Source: Incurvaria masculella (taxonomy: Eukaryota; Arthropoda; Insecta; Lepidoptera; Incurvariidae). Taken from it: DNA of 64,000 nucleotides. A program made the position numbers and the translations under genes. The stretch lies in contig OX335655.1 in NCBI GenBank assembly GCA_946894095.1, positions 19,530,001 to 19,594,000 of the forward strand, given 5' to 3'. Shown here one piece after another: positions 32,076-41,110 of this stretch; position 1 is the first letter of the stretch, and each line of letters starts with the position of its first letter. The notes under the pieces were generated by a model. It made no database searches. It was not told the origin of the DNA and worked only from the letters and a program-made list of their open reading frames with translations.

Positions 32076-32250
32076 AATAAGGAATGTGATATGTATGTAT
32101 GTATAATTGACGGTGAAGCAAGGACACATTATTTGAAGAAAGAGTCCAGTAAAAAGAACTACTTTACAAATATACTGCAAGGCTGGACCCGAACCTGCAA
32201 AACATTCCATTATTTATTGCGTCTACCAATTTCGCCACCGGCTGTATACC
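32076..32250 (-). mobile_element. Second tRNA-derived SINE family
   Basis: On the minus strand: AGCCGGTGGCGAAATTGGTA (D-arm/box A region of a tRNA-Leu/Ser-type head), then GCAGGTTCGGGTCCAGCC (box B), then a tail through gtccttgcttcaccgtcaat to a TACATACATACATA end. Unrelated to the main SINE body. A partial copy lies at 4886-5015. Confidence 0.65.
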
Positions 32251-32627
32251 CATAATTTGGAATCCTCCTTCAGTCCCTCCCCCTGTAATGCATGCCTCCT
32301 ACTAACACAATGTTTAAGATTATACCTACATACGCTTTATCTGCGTTGCGGACATTGACTGCAAAGATTGAACATTCAAACATATTACCGTCATCACCAA
32401 AATCGTATTTGGCATCAGACTCTAGGGCCAGTTCTAGGTTGACTTACCTCGACGCTACGCTGCGGTACGACGTACATGCTTCGAAAAAGTATATTTACTG
32501 ATAAACAATAATATTTAGGTAAATACTTAATCAATAAAAAATGCAAAGTTACATTAGAGAGTGCAAAATAACTGGAAAAAATTTAGGCTGCGCTATGATG
32601 GAACTGCGATTGTATGGACCCGCAGAC
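32251..32627. other. No recognisable feature
   Basis: No gene or repeat family recognised. Confidence 0.4.
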
Positions 32628-32630
32628 TAA

Positions 32631-32789
32631 GCCCCGATTGCACGAAGCGACGTCAGAGTTAATTAATGTTCAAACACGTCACTTTCAGTGAACCGCATGG
32701 AGTTCCTTCCATACTGTCCATACAAAGGGACGTGTTTAATCGTACGTTGACGTTGATTTTGATTCTGTGTCCTTTCGTGCACTCGGCCC
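32631..32789. mobile_element. Harbinger-like MITE, 159 bp
   Basis: TAA duplications at 32628-32630 and 32790-32792; same ends as 2559-2717. Confidence 0.88.
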
Positions 32790-32792
32790 TAA

Positions 32793-33157
32793 GTGCCATT
32801 GAATAGATTTTTGCTGCGTATTTTCAATCGGATAATGCAATTGTCCTGACCCCGCGGGGTCACCGGCTGCGGGGGGAGGCTATTAGCGGGCATTAGCGAA
32901 GTCGGCCAGCGGCCGCCGAGCACAGAAATATCCGCATTGTTGTCCACTTAGTGGTGGCGGGCCCATTGTGCCTGCACCGGCTAACTCGCTACGTCGCTCA
33001 ACGTCGCACATTCGCATGCCTGCGCCTTCTGGGCCGTTGCGACGAATTGAGATAGCACCAGCGCTCTTTGTGAAGATAATGCTCACTTTCACTACGTAGT
33101 TGGTCTTGTTAACGTCAATCAAACCACTTTATCGGCTCCCGACTGTCGGTTGTAGAT
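32793..33157. other. No recognisable feature
   Basis: A GC-rich patch (32850-33020) lies between two MITEs of the same family in opposite orientation. No gene recognised. Confidence 0.4.
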
Positions 33158-33160
33158 TTA

Positions 33161-33319
33161 GGGCCGAGTGCACGAAAGAACAAAAAATCAAAATCAACGT
33201 CAACGTATGATTAAACAGGTCACTTTCTATGGACTCTATGAAAGGAACTCCAAGCGGTTCACTAGAAGTGACGTGTTTGAACATTGATTAACTCAGCCAT
33301 CTCGTCGTGCAATCGGGGC
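33161..33319. mobile_element. Harbinger-like MITE, 159 bp, inverted
   Basis: TTA duplications at 33158-33160 and 33320-33322. Opposite orientation to the copy 370 bp upstream. Confidence 0.88.
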
Positions 33320-33421
33320 TTACGGAGTGAAACTAGGGTTGTCAACTCTTTCGGAATTACGCGATTCTCCCGGAAATAGGGTTCGAGATTTCAAGATATC
33401 TCGGCTCCGGGAACGCAGCTT

Positions 33422-33832
33422 TTTTTTTATGCAACCTGACATGGATGGCTAATACCACACAACTACAGTTATGATATTAGCCCAATACACCACATTCCCG
33501 AAGGAATTTGGTGCCATGCCAGGACCTTCCCTTTATGACCACGGCTACATTGAACTGGATGGAAAACATGGACAATTTTTCGTTGCCGCTTCGACCATCT
33601 TTTCATCCAATGCGATGGTACCAACCCGGGCGGGCTTAAACCCTACCACCTAGTAGGGGAAGGGGACCTACAGTTTTACATGGATTCCGAACCATGGAGC
33701 AGCTCGCATTCGTGCCGAAATGCACTTATCGAACTCGAGAAAAGAAAAAAACAGTGGTGCATGTCGGTATTGAATCCAGGCCTCCGGTACGCTAGGCCAG
33801 TCCCCGCGCCACGAGGCTAAGAGCCGCTCAAC
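33422..33832 (-). mobile_element. tRNA-headed SINE, full length
   Basis: Minus copy with little divergence. The head at about 33770-33832 has the GCCT.GTGGCGCGGGGACT motif; the tail is TCAGGTTGCATAAAAAAAAA. Confidence 0.88.
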
Positions 33833-34141
33833 AGCTAAAACATCTCGGATTTTGTAGACGCCGCTGCTGCTTAGGAGTGTCATAACTGAGCCAGTGTCCA
33901 TGAAACATTTTTAGTTATTTTGTCGAAAATTTCGAAATGAAATTCAAATGATATCGATCAAAGACTACAATGTGGTCAAGTTGGGAATCCTCCAGCAAAT
34001 AAACAATGTGTGCTACATAGTTGGCAACCCTACTTGTAAGCGTTTCGCTTGTCGCCCCCTCTTGTCGAAGCGACTTGCTACTAAACGCACAATCTTACTG
34101 CGCCAAACAACGGTTTCTAAAAGTATTTGTGTGTTGTTGCA

Positions 34142-37100
34142 GCATGAGGTCAGCTCGACGCCGCAGCGGCCGGAATCGCCGCATGGAAGCCCGCGGCCGC
34201 CGTGCTGACGCCGCGCCGCCCGCGCGAGTCGCGCTGCACCCGCTGCGCCTGCAGTTCCGTCGCGACCTGCCGGAATGGATCACGCACGCCTCCACGCCCA
34301 GACGCAGGACGCCTCGCTCCATAGGGCGCTCCAAGGAAGCGCCTTCGAAACCCCGGCCACTGAGGCGTTGAGCGCCTCGGACGACCCAGAGACTTCGCGG
34401 CGTGACGCCGTGCAGTGTAGTGCAGCGGTCGAGCGAGAGCGCGAGCCGCTCCTCGAGCGGCCGCGCCTCGTCGCCAAGACCGCTTCGAGTGAGAGTGTGC
34501 GCGGCGCTCGGGGGCCCCCCAACGGCAAGCTCCTGCAAGATGGCGGCGGCGGGGGCGACCGGCCCGCGCTGCACGTGCAGTTCTCGTCGGCGGCCCCGGA
34601 GCGCGGCTCGCTCTCGAGCAGCTCGAGCTCCAGCGACGAGGAGTCGCTGTCGGTGGCGGAGGCGCGGCCCCCGGACGGCGGCTGGGGCTGGGTCGTCGTG
34701 TTCGCCTCCTTCATGGTCAACCTCATCGCGGACGGCGTCACGTTCAGCTTCGGAGTCTTCTACATGCACTTCCTCGACTACTTCGAGGAGGGGAAGGCGA
34801 AGACGGCGTGGATCGCGAGCATCTTCATGGCGATGCCGCTTCTCTCGGGCCCGATCGCGAGCTTCCTCACAGACCGCTACGGCTGCAGGCGCATGACCGT
34901 GCTCGGCTCGCTGCTCGCCGCCTTTGGCTTCATTGTCTCGGCCTTCGTCGACGACATCGAGACTCTCTTCTTCACGTTCGGCATCATGGCCGGATTCGGA
35001 CTCAGTCTGTGTTACGTGGCCGCCGTCGTCATCGTCGCCTACTATTTCGAGAAAAAGCGCTCGCTCGCCACCGGCATCTCGGTGTGCGGCAGCGGCATCG
35101 GCACGTTCATCTTCGCGCCCCTGACGCGCGTCCTGCTCGACGAGTACGGCTGGCGCGGCACGACGCTCATCATGGCCGGCTTCTTCCTCAACATGTGCGT
35201 GTGCGGGCTGCTGATGCGCGACCTACCCTGGACGACGACCATGATCGAGGCGAAGGCGCGCGACCGCAAGCGGAGCCGCGAGCAGAAGCGGAACAAGCGG
35301 TACGGCTCCTCCGCGGACAGCTTCTCCGACAGCAAGAGCAGCACGGCGGCGAGCGGGCCGACGGCGGACACGGCGCTGCCTCCGGTGCGGGCGGTCCCGC
35401 ACTTCAGCTCGCTCGTCGACCTGCCGACGTACGTGACGGACGCGGAGGGCGTCCCGCTCGAGGTGCTCGAGCTGATGTCGAACCGGCGCCACGTGTACTC
35501 TGCGCTGCTGCACACGTACCCGGGCCTCATGCTGCCCTCGCGCAGTTTCAGCGACAGCGGCCGCCTGCACGAGACGTCGCCGCCGCCGGTGCCGCCGCCG
35601 CCGCCGCCCGCCAGCGGCAAGCGCGACCCGATCGACGCGAAGGCGGAGTACCTCGCGTGGGTGAAGCGCAGCCAGGTGGCCAACTCGAAGAAGGTCCCGC
35701 CGGCGTTCCTCAAGGACCTGCGCGTGCACCGCCACTCGCTGACGTACCGCGGCGCGATGCTCAACATCAACCGCTACCGCCTGCGCGCCTCCTCCTGCCC
35801 AAACATCTTCCGCAACTCGATGACGACGATCGCCAAGGAGAAGCTCGTGTGGTACGCGGGCCTGTGGGACCTGTGGGACCTCGTGAAGGACGTGCTCGAC
35901 TTCTCGCACTTCCGCGACCCCAAGTTCCTGCTGTTCGCGCTGAGCAACTTCCTGCTGTACATGTGGTACGACGTGCCCTACGTGTACATCGCCGACAGCG
36001 CCGAGGAGATCGGCTTCACAGAATCGCAGGGCTCCATGCTCATCTCTACCATCGGCATTGTTAACATGCTCGGCGAGGTCAGTACTATCACCTACTTCTG
36101 TATACAACCTCTGTGTGACCACTTTCAGCTTATTTCGTTATTCTTTTATTCTAATCCCATCTCTTGGGACTACAATTTTATCCTTTTATCTGATATGTTC
36201 TATTGTGGGTATATATTGTATAATATATAAATATATTAAATATATTGTGTATTAATATAATGTAATTATTATAATATGTATTTTTATATTAATCATTAAA
36301 CTTTTATTTCTAGTTATTATGTCAAGTATTTTAAAAGCTTTTTTTTTATGTGACTGGACCTGATGGCTAATACCACAAGTTCTGTCATGGTATTAGTCCA
36401 ACACACCACATGGGAACTAGGTGCCATGCCAGGACCTTCCTTATATTGCTCGGCTACATTGAACTGGATGGAAAACACGGACAATTTTCATTGCCGCTTC
36501 GACCATCGTTCATTCAATGCGATGGTACCAACCCGGGCGGGATTAACCCTACCACCTAGTAAGTAAGGAAGGGGACCTACAGTTTAACGTGGAATCCGAA
36601 CCACGGCCAGCCTCTCTCAACGGTCTAATGGTCACCCATCCAAGACCAGACCGGACCCAGCGTTGCTTAACTTCGGAGAGCGATCGCCGAAGTGTCGCGC
36701 CACTGGGCCACTGAGCTTCACATCATAAACGCTGGGCGTTTATGATGTGAATTGTTGTGTGACATATTCAAAAAGAATTTGTAGTAATATGCTTATGAAG
36801 ATGTTGCTGTTCAACTCAATCTATATGACAATTTAGCACAATGAAACCAGCAAATTTAGTTGGTAGGTACGCATGAGTGGTTACGTCAAATCTAGTGTTA
36901 ACTGGTTCATCATATATCTTATCAGCTGTGTCCACAATGACAGATCGCTGTGCAAAGCGGCCTTTGCTAACGATTCGGTTTCGTTTCGAGGACGTCACGT
37001 GGCGGCTACTAATATCACTACCGAACAAATTGCATAACTGATGATGACACATCCGCTGTCGATAAGTCAGCGGGACTCGAATTGGACATTATTCATTCAT

Positions 37101-39851
37101 ACAATGGTATATCTCTTCCATCTTGGTTAAGTAAGTTCTATTTCTGGTTCATTTGCGCTGAGGGTTGCTGTTTTTTTTTTTGTTCTTGTTCTTTTGTTCA
37201 AATTGTTTGGCAGTAGCATTAAGGTCTAAGGATGTAATTTATTACTGTGGACCGAAAAAAATTGCGAATTCTTCTTTACTGAGTTGATCGTTTGGAATCC
37301 ATATGTTTCAATTGACTCGGATTGCAATTTTTTTGCTTTTTTTTTATGTGACTGGACATGGATGGCTAATACCACAAGTTCTGTCATGGTATTAGCCCAA
37401 CACACCACATGGGAACTGGGTGCCATGCCAGGACCTTCCTTATATTGCACGGCTACATTGAACTGGATGGAAAACACGGACAATTTTCATTGCCGCTTCG
37501 ACCATCGTTCATCCAATGCGATGGTACCAACCCGGGCGGGATAAACCCTACCACCTAGCAAGTAAGGAAGGGGACCTACAGCTTAACGTGGAATCCGAAC
37601 CACGGCCAGCCTCTTCTCAACGGTCGAATGGTCACCCATCCAAGACCAGACCGGACCCAGCGTTGCTTAACTTCGGAGAGCGATCGCCGAAGTGTCGCGC
37701 CACTGGGCCACTGAGGCTGATTTGCTTGCCCTGCATTATCGTTTGTCAGCAGCTAGAGAATCGAGCATGAACATGCTCATAACCTTATAAATCACCCACG
37801 TAGCCTAGTGGCGCGGGCCTTGCCTAGCATACCAGAGGTCTGGGTTAAAATCCTCGCCCCGTTCATGCACAACTTTCTTTTTCTTACTGAGTTGGATAAG
37901 TGCATTTCGTCACGAATGCGAGATGCTCCATGGTTCGGAATCCATGTAAAACTGTAGGTCCCCTTTTCCTACTAGGTGGTAGGGTTTAAGCCAGCCCTGG
38001 TCGGTACCACCGCATTGGATGAAAAGATGGTCGAATCAAAAATGTTCCGTGTTTTCCATCCAATTCAGTGTAGCCGTGCTAATAAAAGGGAAGGTCCTAA
38101 CATGGCTCCTAATTCCTTGGAGATTGCGGTGTATTGGGCTAATATCATAACGGTAGTTGCGTGGGATTAGCCATCCATGTCAGGTTGGATTAAAAAAAAC
38201 TGAATTCTGCGATAGTTCTGGGTGGTTTTGGAGGAGAAGTGGCAGCCATAACGGAGGTGGCGGTGTGTTGCAGATCGTCCTGGGCTGGGCGGGCGACTGG
38301 GAGTTCGCCAACGCGGGGCTCATCTACGCGGTGTGCATGCTATTCTGCGGCGGCGTCACCGCCGTCATGCCCCTGCTCAAGGACTACCTCGCGCTGTCGG
38401 CCTCCTGCGGCGCCTTCGGCTTCTTCATCGCCGCCAACTACTCGCTCACCAGCATCATCCTCGTGGAGCTCATCACGCTCGAGAAGTTCACCAACGCGTA
38501 CGGGCTGCTGCTGCTCATCCAGGGCATCGCCAACCTTCTCGGCCCGCCCTTGGCCGGTGCGTACCTACCCCCCTCATTCAACCAACCAGCTGTTTATGTT
38601 CTTATAGAATCAACATCAACAGCCAAGCCCACAAACCTACTAGTTTTACATAATATGTAAAACTAGTCCAATCGGGATAAGCGAGGAAAATGAACCCACC
38701 TTAGATCCGACCCTGAAGTGACTTGCAATCTCAGCTTTAATACACTTTTCAATCTAATAAATCTTTTGAACTGGTGGTGTTTATTCAAAACTATGTTTGT
38801 GTACTCTTCCTTGTCTTACAAACCAGCTTTCTCTTATTGGTAGACCACACGCAAACTCGGAAATGTACCCTTCAATTGTCTTGCTGCTAAACACACTTTT
38901 CAATCGAATAAATCTTTTGAACTCGTGGTCTTTGCTCAAAACTATGTTTGTGTACTCTTCCTTGTCAACAAACCAGCTTTCTCTTATTGGTAGACCACAC
39001 ATATACTCGGCAATGTACCCTTCTAATGTCTCGCTGCTAAACACACACGGCAGATCAAACCAGGGTCCCCCATGAACAGCATGGCAAGCAAGCAGCTTGC
39101 CATGCTGTTCAAATTTTGACTTTTGGATTAGACGTGGTGATCGAAACGTCAAGCTTAATGACTAAGCTGGACTCCGCTTTATGGTTATGTCGAAAAGCTG
39201 TGAAACTGTAGGTTCAAAAGCACAATTCCTTGATGTCTGGAAGCAAAAAGTACTGTTGTACTGTAAGTAGAGTTTACTCTTACCACCTACTAAAGCATTC
39301 CACTTGTATTCTGAACCAGAACTAGAAAAGCTGGAAATAGGAGTTGCACGCTCCGTGACTTGAAACATAGCTTCAAGCCACGGGGCGTGCAACTCCTGTG
39401 TCCATGTTGTTCGGCACAGGAGACTTGATGTACTTGATAAATGACTTCCTTTTAGCATGGGGCTTCCATGTATTCATGTAAGTAGACAACTGTCGCCGTC
39501 CACTGGAGACTCCCGCGCGCGTTGGCATCGATCAATAGCGGGGTGTGTCGGTCGGTTGCAGGTTACGCGTTCGACGAGACCGGCGTGTACGACCTGTCCT
39601 TCTACCTGGCAGGCGTGTTCATCGCCGCCTCGGGTCTCTTCATGTTCGTGCTGCCGGTGACGAACCGCGTGCGGCGCATGCGCGCGTCGCGCCGCGCCCC
39701 CCTCCCGCCGCCGCCCGCCGCCACCGCCCTCACCTCCCCCGCGCACCGCGCACCCCTCGCGCCCCTCGCACCCCTCGCCGCCGCCGAGCTGCTCTCGCCG
39801 CTCGAGAACGGCGACCTCAAGCCCAAGGAGAAGATCTTCATTTACGGTTGA
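34142..39851 (+). CDS. Gene A: SLC16-type monocarboxylate transporter-like protein (791 aa)
   Basis: Coding exons are 34275-36077, 38274-38556 and 39562-39851. The splice sites are AG|cat at 34141/34142 (5' UTR part of the first exon), GAG|GTCAGT after 36077, CAG|atc before 38274, G|GTGCGT after 38556 and CAG|gttac before 39562. The product is a 12-TM major facilitator protein of the plasma membrane. Residues 1-133 are an acidic/Ser-rich cytosolic N-terminus; DGGWGW (134-139) starts TM1; YYFEKKRSLATG (257-268) is the second family signature; a long cytosolic loop (about 320-545) has polyproline at 437-445 and the RASSCPNI motif at 504-511; TM7-12 follow. Relative to human MCT1 the TM1 Lys is Phe and the TM8 Asp/Arg pair is Asn/Glu, so proton-lactate transport is not expected. 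Substrate unknown. The start is the first in-frame ATG after TGA 34206. An out-of-frame ATG at 34144 overlaps the start. A candidate poly(A) signal AATAAA is at 40374. Confidence 0.88.
34275..36077 (+). CDS. Gene A coding exon 1 (residues 1-601)
   Basis: Encodes the N-terminus through TM8 in one uninterrupted exon ending 'NMLGE' in phase 0. The paralogue gene B uses three exons for the same span. The sequence is extremely GC-rich at third positions, which leaves long antisense and shifted open frames. Confidence 0.9.
36339..36715 (-). mobile_element. 5S rRNA-headed SINE
   Basis: Minus-strand full-length copy: the 5S-like head (accatt/ggatgggtgaccat, agcaacgctgggtccggtc) is at about 36600-36715, and the tail ends TCCAGTCACATAAAAAAA-like at 36339. 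It lies in gene A intron 1. Confidence 0.85.
36717..36751. repeat. Perfect hairpin, 16-bp arms
   Basis: TTCACATCATAAACGC, loop TGG, exact inverse. It abuts the head end of the adjacent 5S-headed SINE. Confidence 0.85.
36752..37336. other. Intronic spacer, no feature
   Basis: Part of gene A intron 1 between the two 5S-headed SINEs. Nothing recognised. Confidence 0.5.
37337..37719 (-). mobile_element. 5S rRNA-headed SINE
   Basis: Very similar to the copy at 36339-36715, same orientation, same intron. The head (ggatgggtgaccattcgacc on the element's strand) is intact. Confidence 0.87.
37792..38195 (+). mobile_element. tRNA-headed SINE
   Basis: Plus-strand full-length copy in gene A intron 1: ACGTAGCCTAGTGGCGCGGG head, box B region GGGTTAAAATCC, tail TCAGGTTGGATTAAAAAAA. 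It ends about 75 bp before the exon 2 acceptor. Confidence 0.87.
38274..38556 (+). CDS. Gene A coding exon 2
   Basis: Encodes 'IVLGWAGDW...' to '...GPPLAG' (TM9-TM11 region), phase 0 to phase 1. Its sequence aligns directly with gene B exon 4 (50794-50509). Confidence 0.9.
38755..39060 (-). repeat. Two-copy tandem repeat with open minus-strand frame
   Basis: A ~150-bp unit (cttttcaatcNaataaatct, gtttgtgtactcttccttgt, accagctttctcttattgg) occurs twice in tandem, with a partial third. The minus strand is open through 38781-39152. The two units translate to similar segments (ETLEGYIAEYMCGLPIRESW and KTIEGYISEFACGLPIRESW), and the differences are mostly conservative. Not recognised. It may be a relic of a transposon protein, or a repeat that is open by chance. 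Confidence 0.5.
39074..39110. repeat. Perfect hairpin, 16-bp arms
   Basis: GAACAGCATGGCAAGC, loop AAGCA, exact inverse; in gene A intron 2. Confidence 0.9.
39340..39396. repeat. Imperfect hairpin, ~25-bp arms
   Basis: Left arm GGAGTTGCACGCTCCGTGAC pairs with right arm GCCACGGGGCGTGCAACTCC with two mismatches, loop of a few bases; in gene A intron 2. Confidence 0.8.
39562..39851 (+). CDS. Gene A coding exon 3 (C-terminus)
   Basis: Completes the split Gly codon (PPLAG|YAFDETGVYD), encodes TM12 (DLSFYLAGVFIAASGLFMFV) and a Pro/Ala-rich cytosolic tail with APLAPLAPLAAAELL, ending KEKIFIYG and TGA at 39849-39851. Confidence 0.9.
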
Positions 39852-40697
39852 CGCGCTCCCGTTGGGATGGATTTCCACTAAGCGAGACTCTGAGATGCAT
39901 ATTGAAGACCATTTAAACCACGTTGGAGCAGTGGGGAGAACAGGGTTATTCTAGACTTAAAAATTAACATCTTTTGATGATGAGGTTAGAAGTTTAAAAA
40001 GTTGCAGATTATTTTTTTATTCTGCAAAGTCGTGGTACAAAAGTTATTAATTTTTACCTCAAGAGTAACGAAAACGATGGTTTCAGAGTCAACATGTAAA
40101 TGTTTAGTTTCGGAAGCTGTAATTTGCAATTGTCTACCAACGTGTATTGTATTGTATTGAATTGTACAGCAGGAATTGAAAATCAAATGCTAGCAGAATA
40201 GTTTAATATATCAGATATTGTCAAACGGAAGGCCATTGTATTGGGCATTGTCTCTCCCGACAGCTAGCGGATGCTAGATTCGCGCCAAAACGATATATTT
40301 TATTAAATAGTTTCGTACCTACGTACGTATAATTTGCGGTGGAACGCATGAGCCGTTTTATTTTAAAAAGAACAATAAACACAGCTCAATCGAGAAGGTA
40401 TATATTAATGTAATGTCATTATGCATAGAACGTTATTGCCCAAATTCTACCATGGAGTTAAATCATAGGTATGTTTATTGTGTTCACACTTTGAATGCTA
40501 CGAATAGCCAGTTAGAAGATGACTCTGTGGACAGTGATAAAACATTAATGTAGACAACATTGTAATCTACTATCATTGGTACACGCATAAGTCATTATTA
40601 CGATGAGTATTACAGGCAATTATCTTTGTAAGATTTCACTCATCTGTTAAGCTCAACTAGTTGAAACCATCGCTACATATGTGTACATACGCAGTCC
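39852..40697. other. Gene A 3' UTR and flank
   Basis: AT-rich. A candidate poly(A) signal AATAAA lies at 40374-40379. No other feature. Confidence 0.5.
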
Positions 40698-40745
40698 CTG
40701 CGTTCGAGATGCGAGCGAGTTCGTTCGCTCGCATCTCGAACGCAG
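40698..40745. repeat. Perfect hairpin, 21-bp arms, TTCG-type loop
   Basis: CTGCGTTCGAGATGCGAGCGA, loop GTTCGT, exact inverse. Arms have no mismatch. It lies in otherwise AT-rich DNA about 850 bp past gene A's stop. Could be a stem-loop repeat, a fold-back remnant, or a non-coding RNA stem. Confidence 0.9.
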
Positions 40746-40914
40746 ATGAATAACAGTTTGATCTTCCCTTAGGTAGGGTAACCAATATATTATGTAGTAA
40801 ACTTTACGTAGTCATTTAAATTTTGAGCGTCGTTTTTGTTCGTTGAATCTTTTGATTAAATTGTATTACTCCGAAATATTATATAATCGTAGAGACAGAT
40901 GCAGGAAATGTCGA

Positions 40915-41110
40915 AACTATGGCAACACTGAAGAGAATGAGCAATGTACCGGCTGTGGCGAAGGCCGTAGCTAGGAATTTCGTTCGGGGGGTTGAACCTG
41001 GACAGGAAAGGCAATTTCGCTTCTTGTCTGGGATTCAGGGGGGAGGGGGGGGGGGTTCGCCTCAAGTTCCCGCTCTGGCTACGGCCTTGGCTGTGGTGTT
41101 GCATTCCATC
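40915..41110. repeat. Inverted 'ggccgtagc' repeat with G-run
   Basis: gaaggccgtagctagg at the left and ctggctacggccttgg at the right face each other around a segment with a long G-rich run (41038-41054). The ends resemble low-copy interspersed repeats. Class not determined. Confidence 0.4.

Larger units (their letters stand above)
36078..38273 (+). other. Gene A intron 1
   Basis: Phase-0 intron of 2196 bp, AT-rich, loaded with two 5S-headed SINEs (minus) and one tRNA-headed SINE (plus). Reading through the donor adds 51 codons before a stop at 36228; I regard that extension as intronic. Confidence 0.85.
38557..39561 (+). other. Gene A intron 2
   Basis: Phase-1 intron of 1005 bp containing a tandem duplication (38755-39060) and two hairpins. 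See separate entries. Confidence 0.85.

Noticed and set aside
34808..36064. A 418-codon frame and several antisense frames (up to 299 codons) over gene A exon 1
   Set aside because: Shadow frames of a very GC-rich coding exon; the SLC16 signatures and membrane segments occur only in the 34275 frame.
36078..36230. Gene A ending with the 50-codon read-through extension after the first exon
   Set aside because: The extension follows a good donor, is AT-rich and unlike the family, while the exons at 38274 and 39562 restore the expected TM9-TM12 in frame.
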